The notes below the pieces were generated by a model. The model was not told the origin of the DNA, made no database searches, and saw only the letters and a program-made list of their open reading frames with translations. The position numbers and the translations under genes are program-made. From Chloroflexota bacterium (lineage in GTDB: Bacteria > Chloroflexota > Anaerolineae > Anaerolineales > UBA4823): 64,000 nt of DNA. Below, in pieces: positions 17,394-25,447 of this stretch. The stretch's first letter is position 1, and each line of letters opens with the position of its first letter. The DNA lies in NCBI GenBank assembly GCA_029782365.1, contig JAKOUW010000244.1, positions 184,965-248,964 on the forward strand, in the 5' to 3' direction.

Positions 17394-18028
17394 TTTGAAA
17401 TCTCCTTAATCGCCAGTGCAGGCACCACATAGGTACAAAGCTGATCACCATTAAGAATGCACTGCGTTTTTGCTGCGGGTACGGAGAGCATCGATGAAAT
17501 GATAATTTGATCAACAGAACACACTTCAGGGTGGTTATGACCAACGTGATAATATGGACAACTGGTCTCATGAATATGGTATTGGTCTCCCTGGCGTTCC
17601 CACTCAATCAAAAAACCTTCTTGCTTGAGTAGATTCTGTAACACCCGAAGGCGATCTTCCATAGACATATTTTGCATTTCCGGCGAAGCAAAATCATTGG
17701 CCATGTCTTTGGCCATCTCCGTGAAAAGCTTGCTCACAATTGGGGCAGGAACGGATTCTTTTAGCTGTTCTAATAAGCGAGTGGTCAGGCGAACATAACG
17801 GGTGGGGAATTTTTCCACACCGGCTTCTGTCAGAAAATAAACTCTGCGCGGCCGGCCAACGCCATGCCGCTCCTCTTCAGAATCGACCAAACTCTCTGCT
17901 TCCAGTGCGCTGATATGATGCCTTACAGAAATCGGGTTGATTCCCACGTTTTCTGCGATTTCATTGATAGTAATTCGGGGCCTCGACAATAATGTAGCTA
18001 AAACTTTTTGTCGCGTGTTAGTAGACAT
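17390..18028 (-). CDS. sufR: SufR-like Fe-S-sensing transcriptional regulator
   Basis: 212 residues. A DeoR/ArsR-type winged helix at ~5-75 (TINEIAENVGINPISVRHHIS; GRPRRVYFLTEAG) is followed by a ligand domain with C157, C170, C190 and C198. The C-x12-C spacing of the first pair matches the cysteine arrangement of SufR proteins, which hold a cluster and repress suf genes when clusters are sufficient. The gene has its own consensus promoter with the same palindrome seen at the suf operon, pointing to autoregulation and control of suf. The assignment as SufR rather than another Cys-rich HTH regulator rests on this context plus the spacing. Confidence 0.8.
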   Translation of the reverse strand: MSTNTRQKVLATLLSRPRITINEIAENVGINPISVRHHISALEAESLVDSEEERHGVGRPRRVYFLTEAGVEKFPTRYVRLTTRLLEQLKESVPAPIVSKLFTEMAKDMANDFASPEMQNMSMEDRLRVLQNLLKQEGFLIEWERQGDQYHIHETSCPYYHVGHNHPEVCSVDQIIISSMLSVPAAKTQCILNGDQLCTYVVPALAIKEISK

Positions 18029-18110
18029 ACTTCCTCAATTGACGGACAGATCATTTTCAACACAAAGAAATTTGAAACTGCGTGTTGTTTGTCACCGATA
18101 ACTAGAAAGG

Positions 18111-18156
18111 AGTATACCAAGATGGGCGATTACTGTCAATATATTTGATAATTATC
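18111..18156 (-). promoter_or_regulatory. sufR promoter with upstream palindromic operator GATAATTATC
   Basis: On the minus strand: the perfect palindrome GATAATTATC (18147-18156), 7 bases, TTGACA (18134-18139), a 17-base spacer and TATACT (18111-18116). The palindrome-to-(-35) spacing is identical to that at the sufC promoter. Confidence 0.7.
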
Positions 18157-18164
18157 CTAAAAAT

Positions 18165-19175
18165 TTATTTTTGTCGGCGTTTATCCACTGCAGCGATAAA
18201 TCCTAAGCGATCATTCTTGAAAAATTGTTGAATTTCAGACGAATATCCGGCGATAATACCAGGTGAATAAAGGATCAGTAGGTTTAAAATTTGATCCACC
18301 TCAGGTTCCTTGCCTGGAATTGTAATATTTTTACCTGTGCGGTCGTAAACATTGACAGCGTAAGTTTTTCCAGTCGGTATGCCATTGGTTCGATGCTGAA
18401 TCACGGATTTATAACACCAAATTAAATCACGGTATGGCGAGGCTTCAATTACATTGGCTGTTGAGACGATCCAGTTTTTGGTGAAATGAACTTTCTTGCC
18501 AATCAGTTCATGTTGTGAGGAGATCTCGGTGTTGATTGTATTCACAATTAAATTTACATCACCAAATCTGGCATATGATTTCAGTGCGGGATGGTTCAAC
18601 GGATTTAAGAATCGTGAAACCGCCAGGAAGAATCCAATCAATGTAAATATTGCCACAATTGCCGCAACGGCTAAACTGACATATCCTGGGGTATAAAAAT
18701 TGGATGTATCTAACATCACCGGCAAGAACGCGCCTTTGATGTTCGGCATCTCATTTTCAAGTTGAGAAATTACCTGAGTGTTAAGATCACCCGGGATATT
18801 TACGAGTGCGCCTGTCATTGTATTTTGAATTTCGTCCGTATCACTTTTAACTAATAAGAAGCGGTTATCAATCAGTAGCGCATTGTAGTATGCTTCAATG
18901 GTTTCTTTACCCGAGCTCGATGTGGAAATATATTGGTAGCCGGTTGAAGCGTGGTCTGATCCCGTAATGGTGACAAAATACCGAAATCGAGAGCCAGCAT
19001 TTGTTAGGGCGATAACATCTGAGTTATTGATTGGTTCGGGTCCCAGAAACATATTTAATAAATACCGGAACCCGAGGATAAAACCAATACACAATGCAAA
19101 AAACCCTAGAAAGCAAAAGATGAGCAGCTTGAGATTCGAGCGGCGCACTAAGGATTCAACAAAATCTTGAGCCAT
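18165..19175 (-). CDS. Hypothetical membrane protein with two transmembrane segments
   Basis: I do not recognise this 336-residue protein. It has a cytoplasmic basic start, a membrane segment at about 17-40, an outside region of ~125 residues, a second segment at about 167-192 and a ~145-residue cytoplasmic domain (FGDVNLIVNTINTEISSQHELIGKKVHFTKNW...YAVNVYDRTGKNITIPG) that looks like a beta-rich PH-like fold. It lies between sufR and the suf operon but ends 9 bases from the sufR operator and is transcribed toward it. Nothing links it to Fe-S assembly apart from position. Confidence 0.65.
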   Translation of the reverse strand: MAQDFVESLVRRSNLKLLIFCFLGFFALCIGFILGFRYLLNMFLGPEPINNSDVIALTNAGSRFRYFVTITGSDHASTGYQYISTSSSGKETIEAYYNALLIDNRFLLVKSDTDEIQNTMTGALVNIPGDLNTQVISQLENEMPNIKGAFLPVMLDTSNFYTPGYVSLAVAAIVAIFTLIGFFLAVSRFLNPLNHPALKSYARFGDVNLIVNTINTEISSQHELIGKKVHFTKNWIVSTANVIEASPYRDLIWCYKSVIQHRTNGIPTGKTYAVNVYDRTGKNITIPGKEPEVDQILNLLILYSPGIIAGYSSEIQQFFKNDRLGFIAAVDKRRQK

Positions 19176-19342
19176 AATAACCTCTGATTGGCAAAAAAGG
19201 TTTTGTTAATATATACCGAAACAGGATTTTCTGCAATCACCTCGGAGAATGAAAAGATCAGCGTAAATTGGTATCAGGCACTTTGTTCATGGAATTGCCA
19301 GATTGTGTATAGGTTAAGTGTGCAGATTAACTCAATTTACTA

Positions 19343-19389
19343 GATAATTATCCTAAATATTGACAACCTGATCATACACATGCTATAAT
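19343..19389 (+). promoter_or_regulatory. suf operon promoter with palindromic operator GATAATTATC
   Basis: Perfect palindrome GATAATTATC at 19343-19352, 7 bases, TTGACA at 19360-19365, an 18-base spacer and TATAAT at 19384-19389 with an extended-10 TGC. This leaves an ~75-base leader before the sufC ribosome site. The same palindrome in the same position precedes sufR. Confidence 0.75.
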
Positions 19390-19470
19390 CTTGTTCGGTT
19401 CGGTGATGGTAATGATAAAAGATTTACCCTTTGAACTCTGAACTTTCGATACAATTAGAAGGAGTTTTCA

Positions 19471-20244
19471 ATGTCTGAATTAGTTGTCAAGAACTTACAC
19501 GTTAGCATCGGCGAGCGTGAAATATTGAAAGGTTTGAACCTTACCGTTAAACAGGGGGAAGTGCATGCAATCATGGGGCCAAACGGAACCGGGAAATCGA
19601 CTTTAGCATACACTTTGATGGGACACCCCAACTATACAGTGACAGAGGGTGAGGCCTGGTTCAAAGATCAAAATATTTTGGAATTAGATCCGAATATTCG
19701 ATCTCAACTGGGATTGTTCCTGGCTTTTCAATATCCAGTTGCTATTCCAGGGGTGTCTGTGGCAAATTTCTTGCGGGCAGCGATCAATGCGCGGCGCAGA
19801 AATGCAAATCCAGATGACAAAGGAATCAGCGTGCCTGAGTTTCGTAAAACCTTAAAAGAACATATGGACCATTTGAAAATGGATCATACATTCGCAGGTC
19901 GGTACCTGAATGATGGATTTTCAGGCGGTGAGAAGAAACGCGCCGAAATTCTGCAAATGGCTGCGCTTAAACCGGAAATTGCCGTCTTGGATGAAACCGA
20001 CTCCGGTTTAGATATCGATGCATTGCGCATTGTTTCTGAAGGAGTAAATTCATTGAGAGGGCCTGAACTGGGCGTGGTTGTCATAACGCATTACCAACGG
20101 ATCTTAAACTATATCAAGCCCGACTTTGTCCATGTCATGCTCGGGGGAAAAATCGTTGAATCAGGCGGCTCTGAACTGGCTCTGCATTTAGAGGAACATG
20201 GTTATGATTGGGTTCGGGAAAAATACGAAGAAGTAGCTGTCTGA
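19471..20244 (+). CDS. sufC: Fe-S cluster assembly ATPase SufC
   Basis: 257 residues of usual length. Walker A MGPNGTGKSTL is at 35-45, the signature GFSGGEKKRAEI at ~150 and Walker B LDETDSGLD at ~175, followed by the His switch in VVITHY. SufC drives the SufBCD scaffold, on which sulfur and iron are assembled into 4Fe-4S clusters. AGAAGGAG precedes the ATG. First gene of the suf operon and expected to be controlled through the upstream palindrome. Confidence 0.97.
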   Translation: MSELVVKNLHVSIGEREILKGLNLTVKQGEVHAIMGPNGTGKSTLAYTLMGHPNYTVTEGEAWFKDQNILELDPNIRSQLGLFLAFQYPVAIPGVSVANFLRAAINARRRNANPDDKGISVPEFRKTLKEHMDHLKMDHTFAGRYLNDGFSGGEKKRAEILQMAALKPEIAVLDETDSGLDIDALRIVSEGVNSLRGPELGVVVITHYQRILNYIKPDFVHVMLGGKIVESGGSELALHLEEHGYDWVREKYEEVAV

Positions 20245-20269
20245 AAATTTTATTGGAATAGGAGAATAT

Positions 20270-21682
20270 ATGGCTACCGAATCTGATGTGAAAGCTCTTG
20301 ATGGTATTGGGGAATACAAATATGGATTTAATGACCCTGATACTTCAGTTTTTAAATCTGAAAGGGGATTAAGCCGATCGATTGTAGAGAAGATCTCAGC
20401 GATGAAAGGCGAACCTGCATGGATGCTTGATTTCCGTCTGAAAGCTCTCGATCATTTTGTCAAACGACCAATGCCGACCTGGGGAGGAGAATTGGGCAAC
20501 CTGAACCTGGATGAGATTTTTTTCTATGTAAAGCCGACGGATAATGAGGCCAAATCTTGGGAAAATGTGCCTGAAGCGATCAAGAAAACCTTTGACCGGT
20601 TGGGAATTCCAGAGGCTGAGCGTAAATTTTTGGCTGGAGTGGGCGCTCAATATGAATCAGAAATGGTTTATCACAAGGTTCACGAGCATTTGGAAAAACA
20701 AGGAGTGATATTCGTATCAATCGAAGACGGATTACGCCTGCATCCGGAATTGTTTCGTGAATATTTTGGGACTGTGATTCCAATTGAGGACAACAAATTC
20801 TCGGCTTTAAACAGCGCTGTATGGTCTGGTGGATCCTTTATCTATGTGCCGAAAGGCGTGAAGATCGATTTACCCCTGCAAGCCTATTTTCGTTTGAATG
20901 TAGCCAATATCGGGCAGTTCGAAAGGACATTGATCATTGCTGACGAAGGCGCCCAAATACACTATGTTGAAGGCTGTACAGCACCCCAATACACGACTGA
21001 CTCCTTCCATTCAGGTGTAATCGAAATTGTGGTAAAGAAAGGTGCTCGGGTCCGTTATACAACAATTCAGAATTGGTCAACAAATGTATATAACCTTGTC
21101 ACTCAAAGAGCAAAAGTGTATGCCAATGGGTTAATGGAATGGGTCGATGCGAATCTCGGGTCAAAATTGACCATGAAATACCCATCTTGCTACTTAATGG
21201 AGCCTGGAGCTCGTGGTGAAATTCTATCCATGGCTTTTGCAGGTCGCGGACAACATCAGGATACAGGCGGAAAAGTTGTCCATTTTGCCCCACATACCAG
21301 TTCGAAAATTACCTCAAAATCGATCAGCAAAAACGGAGGCAGAGCATCTTATCGTGGCTTATTGAAAGTGCACAATGGCGCTACCGATGTAAAATCAAAT
21401 GTTGTCTGCGATGCTTTACTATTGGATCCAAGTTCACGTTCAGACACATACCCTTATATTGAAATTGACGAACAGGATGTTACGATTGGACATGAGGCTA
21501 CGGTATCGAAAGTTGGCGAGGAACAGCTTTTCTATTTGATGAGCCGAGGTCTAAGCGAGGAAGAAGCTACAACGATGGTGGTTTCAGGATTTATCGAACC
21601 TTTGGTAAAAGAACTGCCAATGGAATACGCAATTGAAATGAACCGTCTGATCCAACTTCAGATGGAAGGTTCAATCGGGTAG
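20270..21682 (+). CDS. sufB: Fe-S cluster scaffold protein SufB
   Basis: 470 residues, full length for SufB. Family landmarks include GVGAQYESEMVYHKV, SFIYVPKGVKIDLPLQAYFR, YVEGCTAPQYTTDSFHSGV with the conserved cysteine, NWSTNVYNLVTQRAKV and HEATVSKVGEEQLFYLMSRG. It forms the SufBC2D scaffold, accepting sulfur delivered from SufS/SufU. It lies 25 bases after sufC, with AGGAG before the ATG. Confidence 0.97.
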   Translation: MATESDVKALDGIGEYKYGFNDPDTSVFKSERGLSRSIVEKISAMKGEPAWMLDFRLKALDHFVKRPMPTWGGELGNLNLDEIFFYVKPTDNEAKSWENVPEAIKKTFDRLGIPEAERKFLAGVGAQYESEMVYHKVHEHLEKQGVIFVSIEDGLRLHPELFREYFGTVIPIEDNKFSALNSAVWSGGSFIYVPKGVKIDLPLQAYFRLNVANIGQFERTLIIADEGAQIHYVEGCTAPQYTTDSFHSGVIEIVVKKGARVRYTTIQNWSTNVYNLVTQRAKVYANGLMEWVDANLGSKLTMKYPSCYLMEPGARGEILSMAFAGRGQHQDTGGKVVHFAPHTSSKITSKSISKNGGRASYRGLLKVHNGATDVKSNVVCDALLLDPSSRSDTYPYIEIDEQDVTIGHEATVSKVGEEQLFYLMSRGLSEEEATTMVVSGFIEPLVKELPMEYAIEMNRLIQLQMEGSIG

Positions 21683-21690
21683 GTTTGTTT

Positions 21691-23043
21691 ATGAAAGAAC
21701 GCGTTGTTATCAAGCGAAGTTCGCGCGGTGAAGTCACATCGCAAGTAAAGGATTTTTTATTTACCCGCGATATGGCTCGGGCACTTTCAGTCAATTGGCA
21801 AGGACCTGAATTCGTCCACACGTATCAAGAAAAAGCCTGGGAGAATTATGAAACGCTGCCAATGCCAACCACGCAAGATGAAGCCTGGCGGCGAACTGAT
21901 TTGAGAAATTTGGAGGTTGATTCCTTCAATTTTGTGGAGAAAAGCGATGCGCGTTTAGCGCCTCCAGAAGAATTGTTAGCACCATTGGCGAGCAATGAAC
22001 ATGGCGGACAGATCGTTCTAACACCAACTAATTCATCAATTTTCCTCTCGGAATCACTGAAGCAGCAGGGCGTTGTTTTTGTCGATTTATTAACTGCAGA
22101 AAGGGAGAATCCTGATCTGCTCGAGCGGATTTTAGGCCAGGTGGTTCGGTCATCTGAAAGTAAATTTGCGGCCGCAGCAGCAGCGCTTTCCCAAAATGGT
22201 ATTTTGGTATTCATCCCCAAAAACGTTCGGGTGAATGAACCCTTGCACAGCGTGCTTTGGGGGGCTGGAACACATGAAGCCATTTTCTCGCACATCCTCA
22301 TTCTGCTTGAAGAAGGATCTTCAGTCACTTATGTGCATGAATCGGCTTCTCGCACAGAAGCAGAAGGACAGTCATTGCATGCTGGCATCGTGGAAATTCA
22401 TGTAGGCGCTGGTGCGCATCTCAATTTTGTAGAGCTGCAATCTTGGGGGGAGCATGTGTGGAATTTCTCACACGAGCGAGCCAGAGTTGATCGTGATGGC
22501 GTATTGGACTGGATTTTTGGCGCAATCGGCAGCCACCTGACAAAAAATTTTACTGATGTAGATTTGTTAGGCGAAGGCGCTGTTGGGCGAATGTCAGGAT
22601 TCTATTTCACAGATGGAGTGCAACATCTCGATCATGACACTCAGCAAAATCACCTGGCGCCTCACACGACGAGCGATTTATTGTTTAAAGGCGCGCTTAA
22701 GGATAAGAGCCGTTCTGTTTGGCAAGGAATGATTTATGTGGCCCCAGGCGCACAAAAAACCGATGGTTATCAAGCGAACCGAAACTTGGTGTTAAATCCG
22801 GATGCCCGGGCAGATTCCATCCCAGGATTGGAAATATTGGCCGATGACGTACGCTGCACGCATGGCGCGACTGTAGGAAAAATTGATGTTGACCAGGTTT
22901 TTTACCTCCAAAGTCGCGGATTATCTTATAGTGAAGCAGAAAAAATTATAGTCGAAGGTTTCTTTGACCCAATTATGCAGCGCATTCCTTATGAAGGGGT
23001 ACGCCAGAGACTGCAAAAGGCAATTCAGGAAAAAATGCGTTAA
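21691..23043 (+). CDS. sufD: Fe-S cluster assembly protein SufD
   Basis: 450 residues from ATG 21691; a TTG six bases earlier is possible but less likely. The protein has the beta-helix core shared with SufB: GILVFIPKNVRVNEPLHSVL, LNFVELQSWGEHVWNFSHERA, HLDHDTQQNHLAPHTTSDL, and DDVRCTHGATVGKIDVDQVFYLQSRG near the end. SufD contributes with SufB to the cluster-forming interface and is needed for iron entry. It follows sufB by 8 bases. Confidence 0.95.
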   Translation: MKERVVIKRSSRGEVTSQVKDFLFTRDMARALSVNWQGPEFVHTYQEKAWENYETLPMPTTQDEAWRRTDLRNLEVDSFNFVEKSDARLAPPEELLAPLASNEHGGQIVLTPTNSSIFLSESLKQQGVVFVDLLTAERENPDLLERILGQVVRSSESKFAAAAAALSQNGILVFIPKNVRVNEPLHSVLWGAGTHEAIFSHILILLEEGSSVTYVHESASRTEAEGQSLHAGIVEIHVGAGAHLNFVELQSWGEHVWNFSHERARVDRDGVLDWIFGAIGSHLTKNFTDVDLLGEGAVGRMSGFYFTDGVQHLDHDTQQNHLAPHTTSDLLFKGALKDKSRSVWQGMIYVAPGAQKTDGYQANRNLVLNPDARADSIPGLEILADDVRCTHGATVGKIDVDQVFYLQSRGLSYSEAEKIIVEGFFDPIMQRIPYEGVRQRLQKAIQEKMR

Positions 23044-23102
23044 TTGCCTATCCCAAAAACCAAAACCGTGATAGAGTAAACGAAAAACCGGGGAGGTTCG
23101 CT

Positions 23103-23393
23103 TTGAGTGAGCTGCATTTCAAATCAGCGCCAAATCTAGATGAGGTTTACCAGGTAGGTGATCGGGTGGAGGTCTTCTGTGACCATGAGCGAGGCTCGGA
23201 GCGAATTCGAGATTGGTTAGAAGGCGTTGTCGTCCAAGTGGATCCAAAAATGATCGCTGTCCAGTTTCAAGAGAACGTTTATCTTACCGATGGCTGGATG
23301 GTTCCAGATCATGTTTTGTGGTGTCCTAAAACTGCGAAAACGATCAGGCTTTCACAAAGAAAATCAAAAGGCCGGCCAAGGCCTTCAAAATAA
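23103..23393 (+). CDS. Small hypothetical protein inside the suf operon
   Basis: 96 residues, TTG start preceded by GGGGAGGT at 23090-23097. Not recognised. Residues ~18-80 (QVGDRVEVFCDHERGSERIRDW, LEGVVVQVDPKMIAVQF) look like a small beta-barrel of SH3/Tudor type. The tail is basic (RLSQRKSKGRPRPSK), which could suggest nucleic-acid contact. It sits between sufD and sufS, 60 bases after sufD, and is followed by a terminator-like hairpin. Role in Fe-S assembly is only suggested by position. Confidence 0.6.
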   Translation: MSELHFKSAPNLDEVYQVGDRVEVFCDHERGSERIRDWLEGVVVQVDPKMIAVQFQENVYLTDGWMVPDHVLWCPKTAKTIRLSQRKSKGRPRPSK

Positions 23394-23402
23394 TTATTCC
23401 AG

Positions 23403-24689
23403 ATGAAGGGCGGGGTTACTCCTGCCCTTTTTTCTCTGTTGGAGGCAATTATCAACGCCCAAAATGGATTTAACATAGCAAAAGTCCGGGCTGACTTTCC
23501 GATTTTAACTCGGGAAACACGACCTGGTGTGCCTTTAATTTATCTAGATTCTGCCGCCAGCAGCCAAAAACCAAATGTCGTGATTGAATCCATGAACGAT
23601 TTTTATCGTAAATCGAATGCAAATATTCACCGCGGCATTCACACACTGGCCGAAGAGGCAACATTTGCGTATGAAAATGCACGGCATAAGGTCGCGCGCT
23701 TCATAGGTGCAGATATGCACCGGCAAATCATCTTCACTCGGAATGCAACTGAATCAATTAATTTGGTGGCGCAAACCTGGGGACGGCAAAATTTACAGCC
23801 TGGCGATATTGTGATCTTGACAGAGATGGAACATCATGCCAACCTGATACCCTGGCAAATGTTAGCAGAACAAGCGGGAATTCGATTGGAATTTATTGAA
23901 GTTACCCCAGAGGGGTTATTGGATTTAGACAATTACGAGCATTTGCTCACTTTACAACCGAGGTTGGTCTGTTTTACGCACATGTCGAATGTGCTTGGGA
24001 CGATTACACCAGCAAGAGAAATTATTCGAATGGCGCATGCAGTTGGCGCACTAACGCTTGTTGATGCTGCTCAATCAGTTCCTCACTTTCCGGTTGATGT
24101 AAAAGATCTCGATGTGGATTTCTTAGCCTTTTCATCTCACAAGATGTGTGGACCAACCGGAATAGGCGTATTGTATGGAAAAAAAGATCTATTAGAACAA
24201 ATGCCACCTTTCATGGGTGGTGGGGATATGATTAAACGAGTCTACTTACGCTCCTTTGTGCCGAATGAAATTCCCTATAAATTTGAAGCCGGAACCCCGG
24301 CGATCGCAGAAGCGGTTGGCCTCGGGACTGCTGTGGATTACTTAACTTCGATTGGGATGGAGTCTATCGCCGAACACGAAAGGGAATTAATTTCATACGC
24401 TTTAGAGCGATTGGAAGAGGTCCCCGGAGTGATTGTGCACGGCCCTTCCGCTGAAAAAAAGGGAGGCGTTGCCGCGTTTTCATTGGACAACATCCATCCG
24501 CATGATATTTCACAAATTATCGATCAAGATGGGATAGCAATTCGAGCAGGGCATCATTGCGCCATGCCATTGCATGATAAATTAAAACTGCCTGCAACGG
24601 CGCGTGCCAGTTTTTACCTGTATAATACACCAGAGGAGATCGATAAACTTATCCTCGCTCTTTATAAGGTTAAAAAGATATTGGGATAA
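23403..24689 (+). CDS. sufS: Cysteine desulfurase SufS
   Basis: A PLP-dependent class V aminotransferase-fold enzyme that removes sulfur from cysteine for SufBCD via SufU. Landmarks: FPILTRE, IYLDSAASSQKP, NIHRGIHTLAEEAT, MEHHANLIPWQ, DAAQSVPHFPVDV, the PLP lysine in FLAFSSHKMCGPTG, and RAGHHCAMPLH with the catalytic cysteine. The first ATG (23403) lies in a terminator-like hairpin and has no ribosome site. The GGAGG at 23441-23445 would serve an ATC at 23451, giving a typical N-terminus (NAQNGFNIAKVRADFPIL). Coordinates use the ATG; the true start is uncertain. Confidence 0.93.
   Translation: MKGGVTPALFSLLEAIINAQNGFNIAKVRADFPILTRETRPGVPLIYLDSAASSQKPNVVIESMNDFYRKSNANIHRGIHTLAEEATFAYENARHKVARFIGADMHRQIIFTRNATESINLVAQTWGRQNLQPGDIVILTEMEHHANLIPWQMLAEQAGIRLEFIEVTPEGLLDLDNYEHLLTLQPRLVCFTHMSNVLGTITPAREIIRMAHAVGALTLVDAAQSVPHFPVDVKDLDVDFLAFSSHKMCGPTGIGVLYGKKDLLEQMPPFMGGGDMIKRVYLRSFVPNEIPYKFEAGTPAIAEAVGLGTAVDYLTSIGMESIAEHERELISYALERLEEVPGVIVHGPSAEKKGGVAAFSLDNIHPHDISQIIDQDGIAIRAGHHCAMPLHDKLKLPATARASFYLYNTPEEIDKLILALYKVKKILG
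23406..23433 (+). terminator. Intrinsic terminator-like hairpin between the 96-residue ORF and sufS
   Basis: AAGGGCGGGG (23406-23415) pairs with TCCTGCCCTT (23420-23429), 10 bp with two G-T pairs, a 4-base loop and TTTTTT at 23428-23433. It lies inside the suf operon and could act as an attenuator that lowers sufS-sufU relative to sufCBD. Confidence 0.65.
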
Positions 24690-24693
24690 CTTG

Positions 24694-25089
24694 ATGGATG
24701 ATTTATATCGAGAACTGATCATTGATCGCTATAAGAATCCGCAATACCGCGGTCATTTGGATCCTTTTGACATTGCCTTTGAAGATGATAATCCCTTGTG
24801 CGGCGACCATATTCGGGTGGAACTTCAGGTTGGGCAGGATGGCAAAATTAGCCAGGCACGCTTTGATGGACATGGATGTGCGATTTCTCAAGCTTCCGCC
24901 GATTTGCTTGTGGAAAGCATTATCGGAAAAACAATTGAAGAAATTCGCAACCTGGGAAAAAGTTATATCCTGGACTTACTTGGAATAGAATTGGGTCCTG
25001 TCCGCCTAAAATGCGCATTATTGTCGCTAAAGGTATTAAAAGCAGGGGTGTTTGGATTAGGCTACATAGATGAAGAACTGATTGATTGA
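24694..25089 (+). CDS. sufU: Fe-S assembly sulfur-transfer protein SufU
   Basis: 131 residues from ATG 24694 (MDDLYRELIIDRYKNPQYRG), four bases after sufS. It has the three SufU-type cysteines in DNPLCGDHI, GHGCAISQAS and LKCALLSL, plus the aspartate of the CGD motif that completes the zinc site. In this family the zinc protein accepts persulfide from SufS. The open frame extends upstream inside sufS but that part is not protein-like. Shorter than the B. subtilis protein only at the tail. Confidence 0.93.
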   Translation: MDDLYRELIIDRYKNPQYRGHLDPFDIAFEDDNPLCGDHIRVELQVGQDGKISQARFDGHGCAISQASADLLVESIIGKTIEEIRNLGKSYILDLLGIELGPVRLKCALLSLKVLKAGVFGLGYIDEELID

Positions 25090-25090
25090 C

Positions 25091-25447
25091 ATGACTGGAA
25101 TGAACTATCATCAATTGGCTGAATCGGAATTGGAATTTCTGGAAATTGCCGATAGCCAGGATATCCCAGATGGTGAACGTCTATATTTTGAAATTGACAA
25201 CCAACCCATCGTAATTTTGCGCTTAGCTGGTCAATTATTTGCTATTGCTGATCTGTGTTCCCACGACTATGGTCCTGTCGGCGAAGGCGAACTGGATGGA
25301 TTTGAGATCATTTGCCCACGCCATGGCGCTCGTTTCGACATTCGCAGTGGGAAGGTTTGCATGCTGCCGGCAGTAGAGGATATTCCGGCATATCCAGTAC
25401 GCGAAGTTTCAGGGAAAATCGAGATCGGTTTCCCAAAAAACGATTAA
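25091..25447 (+). CDS. Rieske-type [2Fe-2S] ferredoxin
   Basis: 118 residues. It has the Rieske cluster motif: CSHDYGPVGEG and, 20 residues on, CPRHGARFDIRSGK, giving Cys/His pairs C-x-H and C-x2-H. The length and lack of membrane anchor fit the soluble NirD/ferredoxin-like group that feeds electrons to oxygenases or to Fe-S assembly. It is the last gene of the suf operon, essentially abutting sufU. Its stop overlaps the convergent methyltransferase stop by 4 bases. ATG 25091 chosen; TTG 25082 and ATG 25100 are alternatives. Confidence 0.9.
   Translation: MTGMNYHQLAESELEFLEIADSQDIPDGERLYFEIDNQPIVILRLAGQLFAIADLCSHDYGPVGEGELDGFEIICPRHGARFDIRSGKVCMLPAVEDIPAYPVREVSGKIEIGFPKND

Noticed and set aside
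18147..18156. GATAATTATC as a Fur box
   Set aside because: It shares GATAAT with Fur half-sites but lacks the 19-base array of repeats, and no Fur gene is nearby. Shared location at sufR and suf fits SufR better.
21846..22328. Antisense open frame of 160 codons inside sufD
   Set aside because: It lacks a ribosome site and its composition follows from sufD codons; the plus-strand product is a clear SufD.
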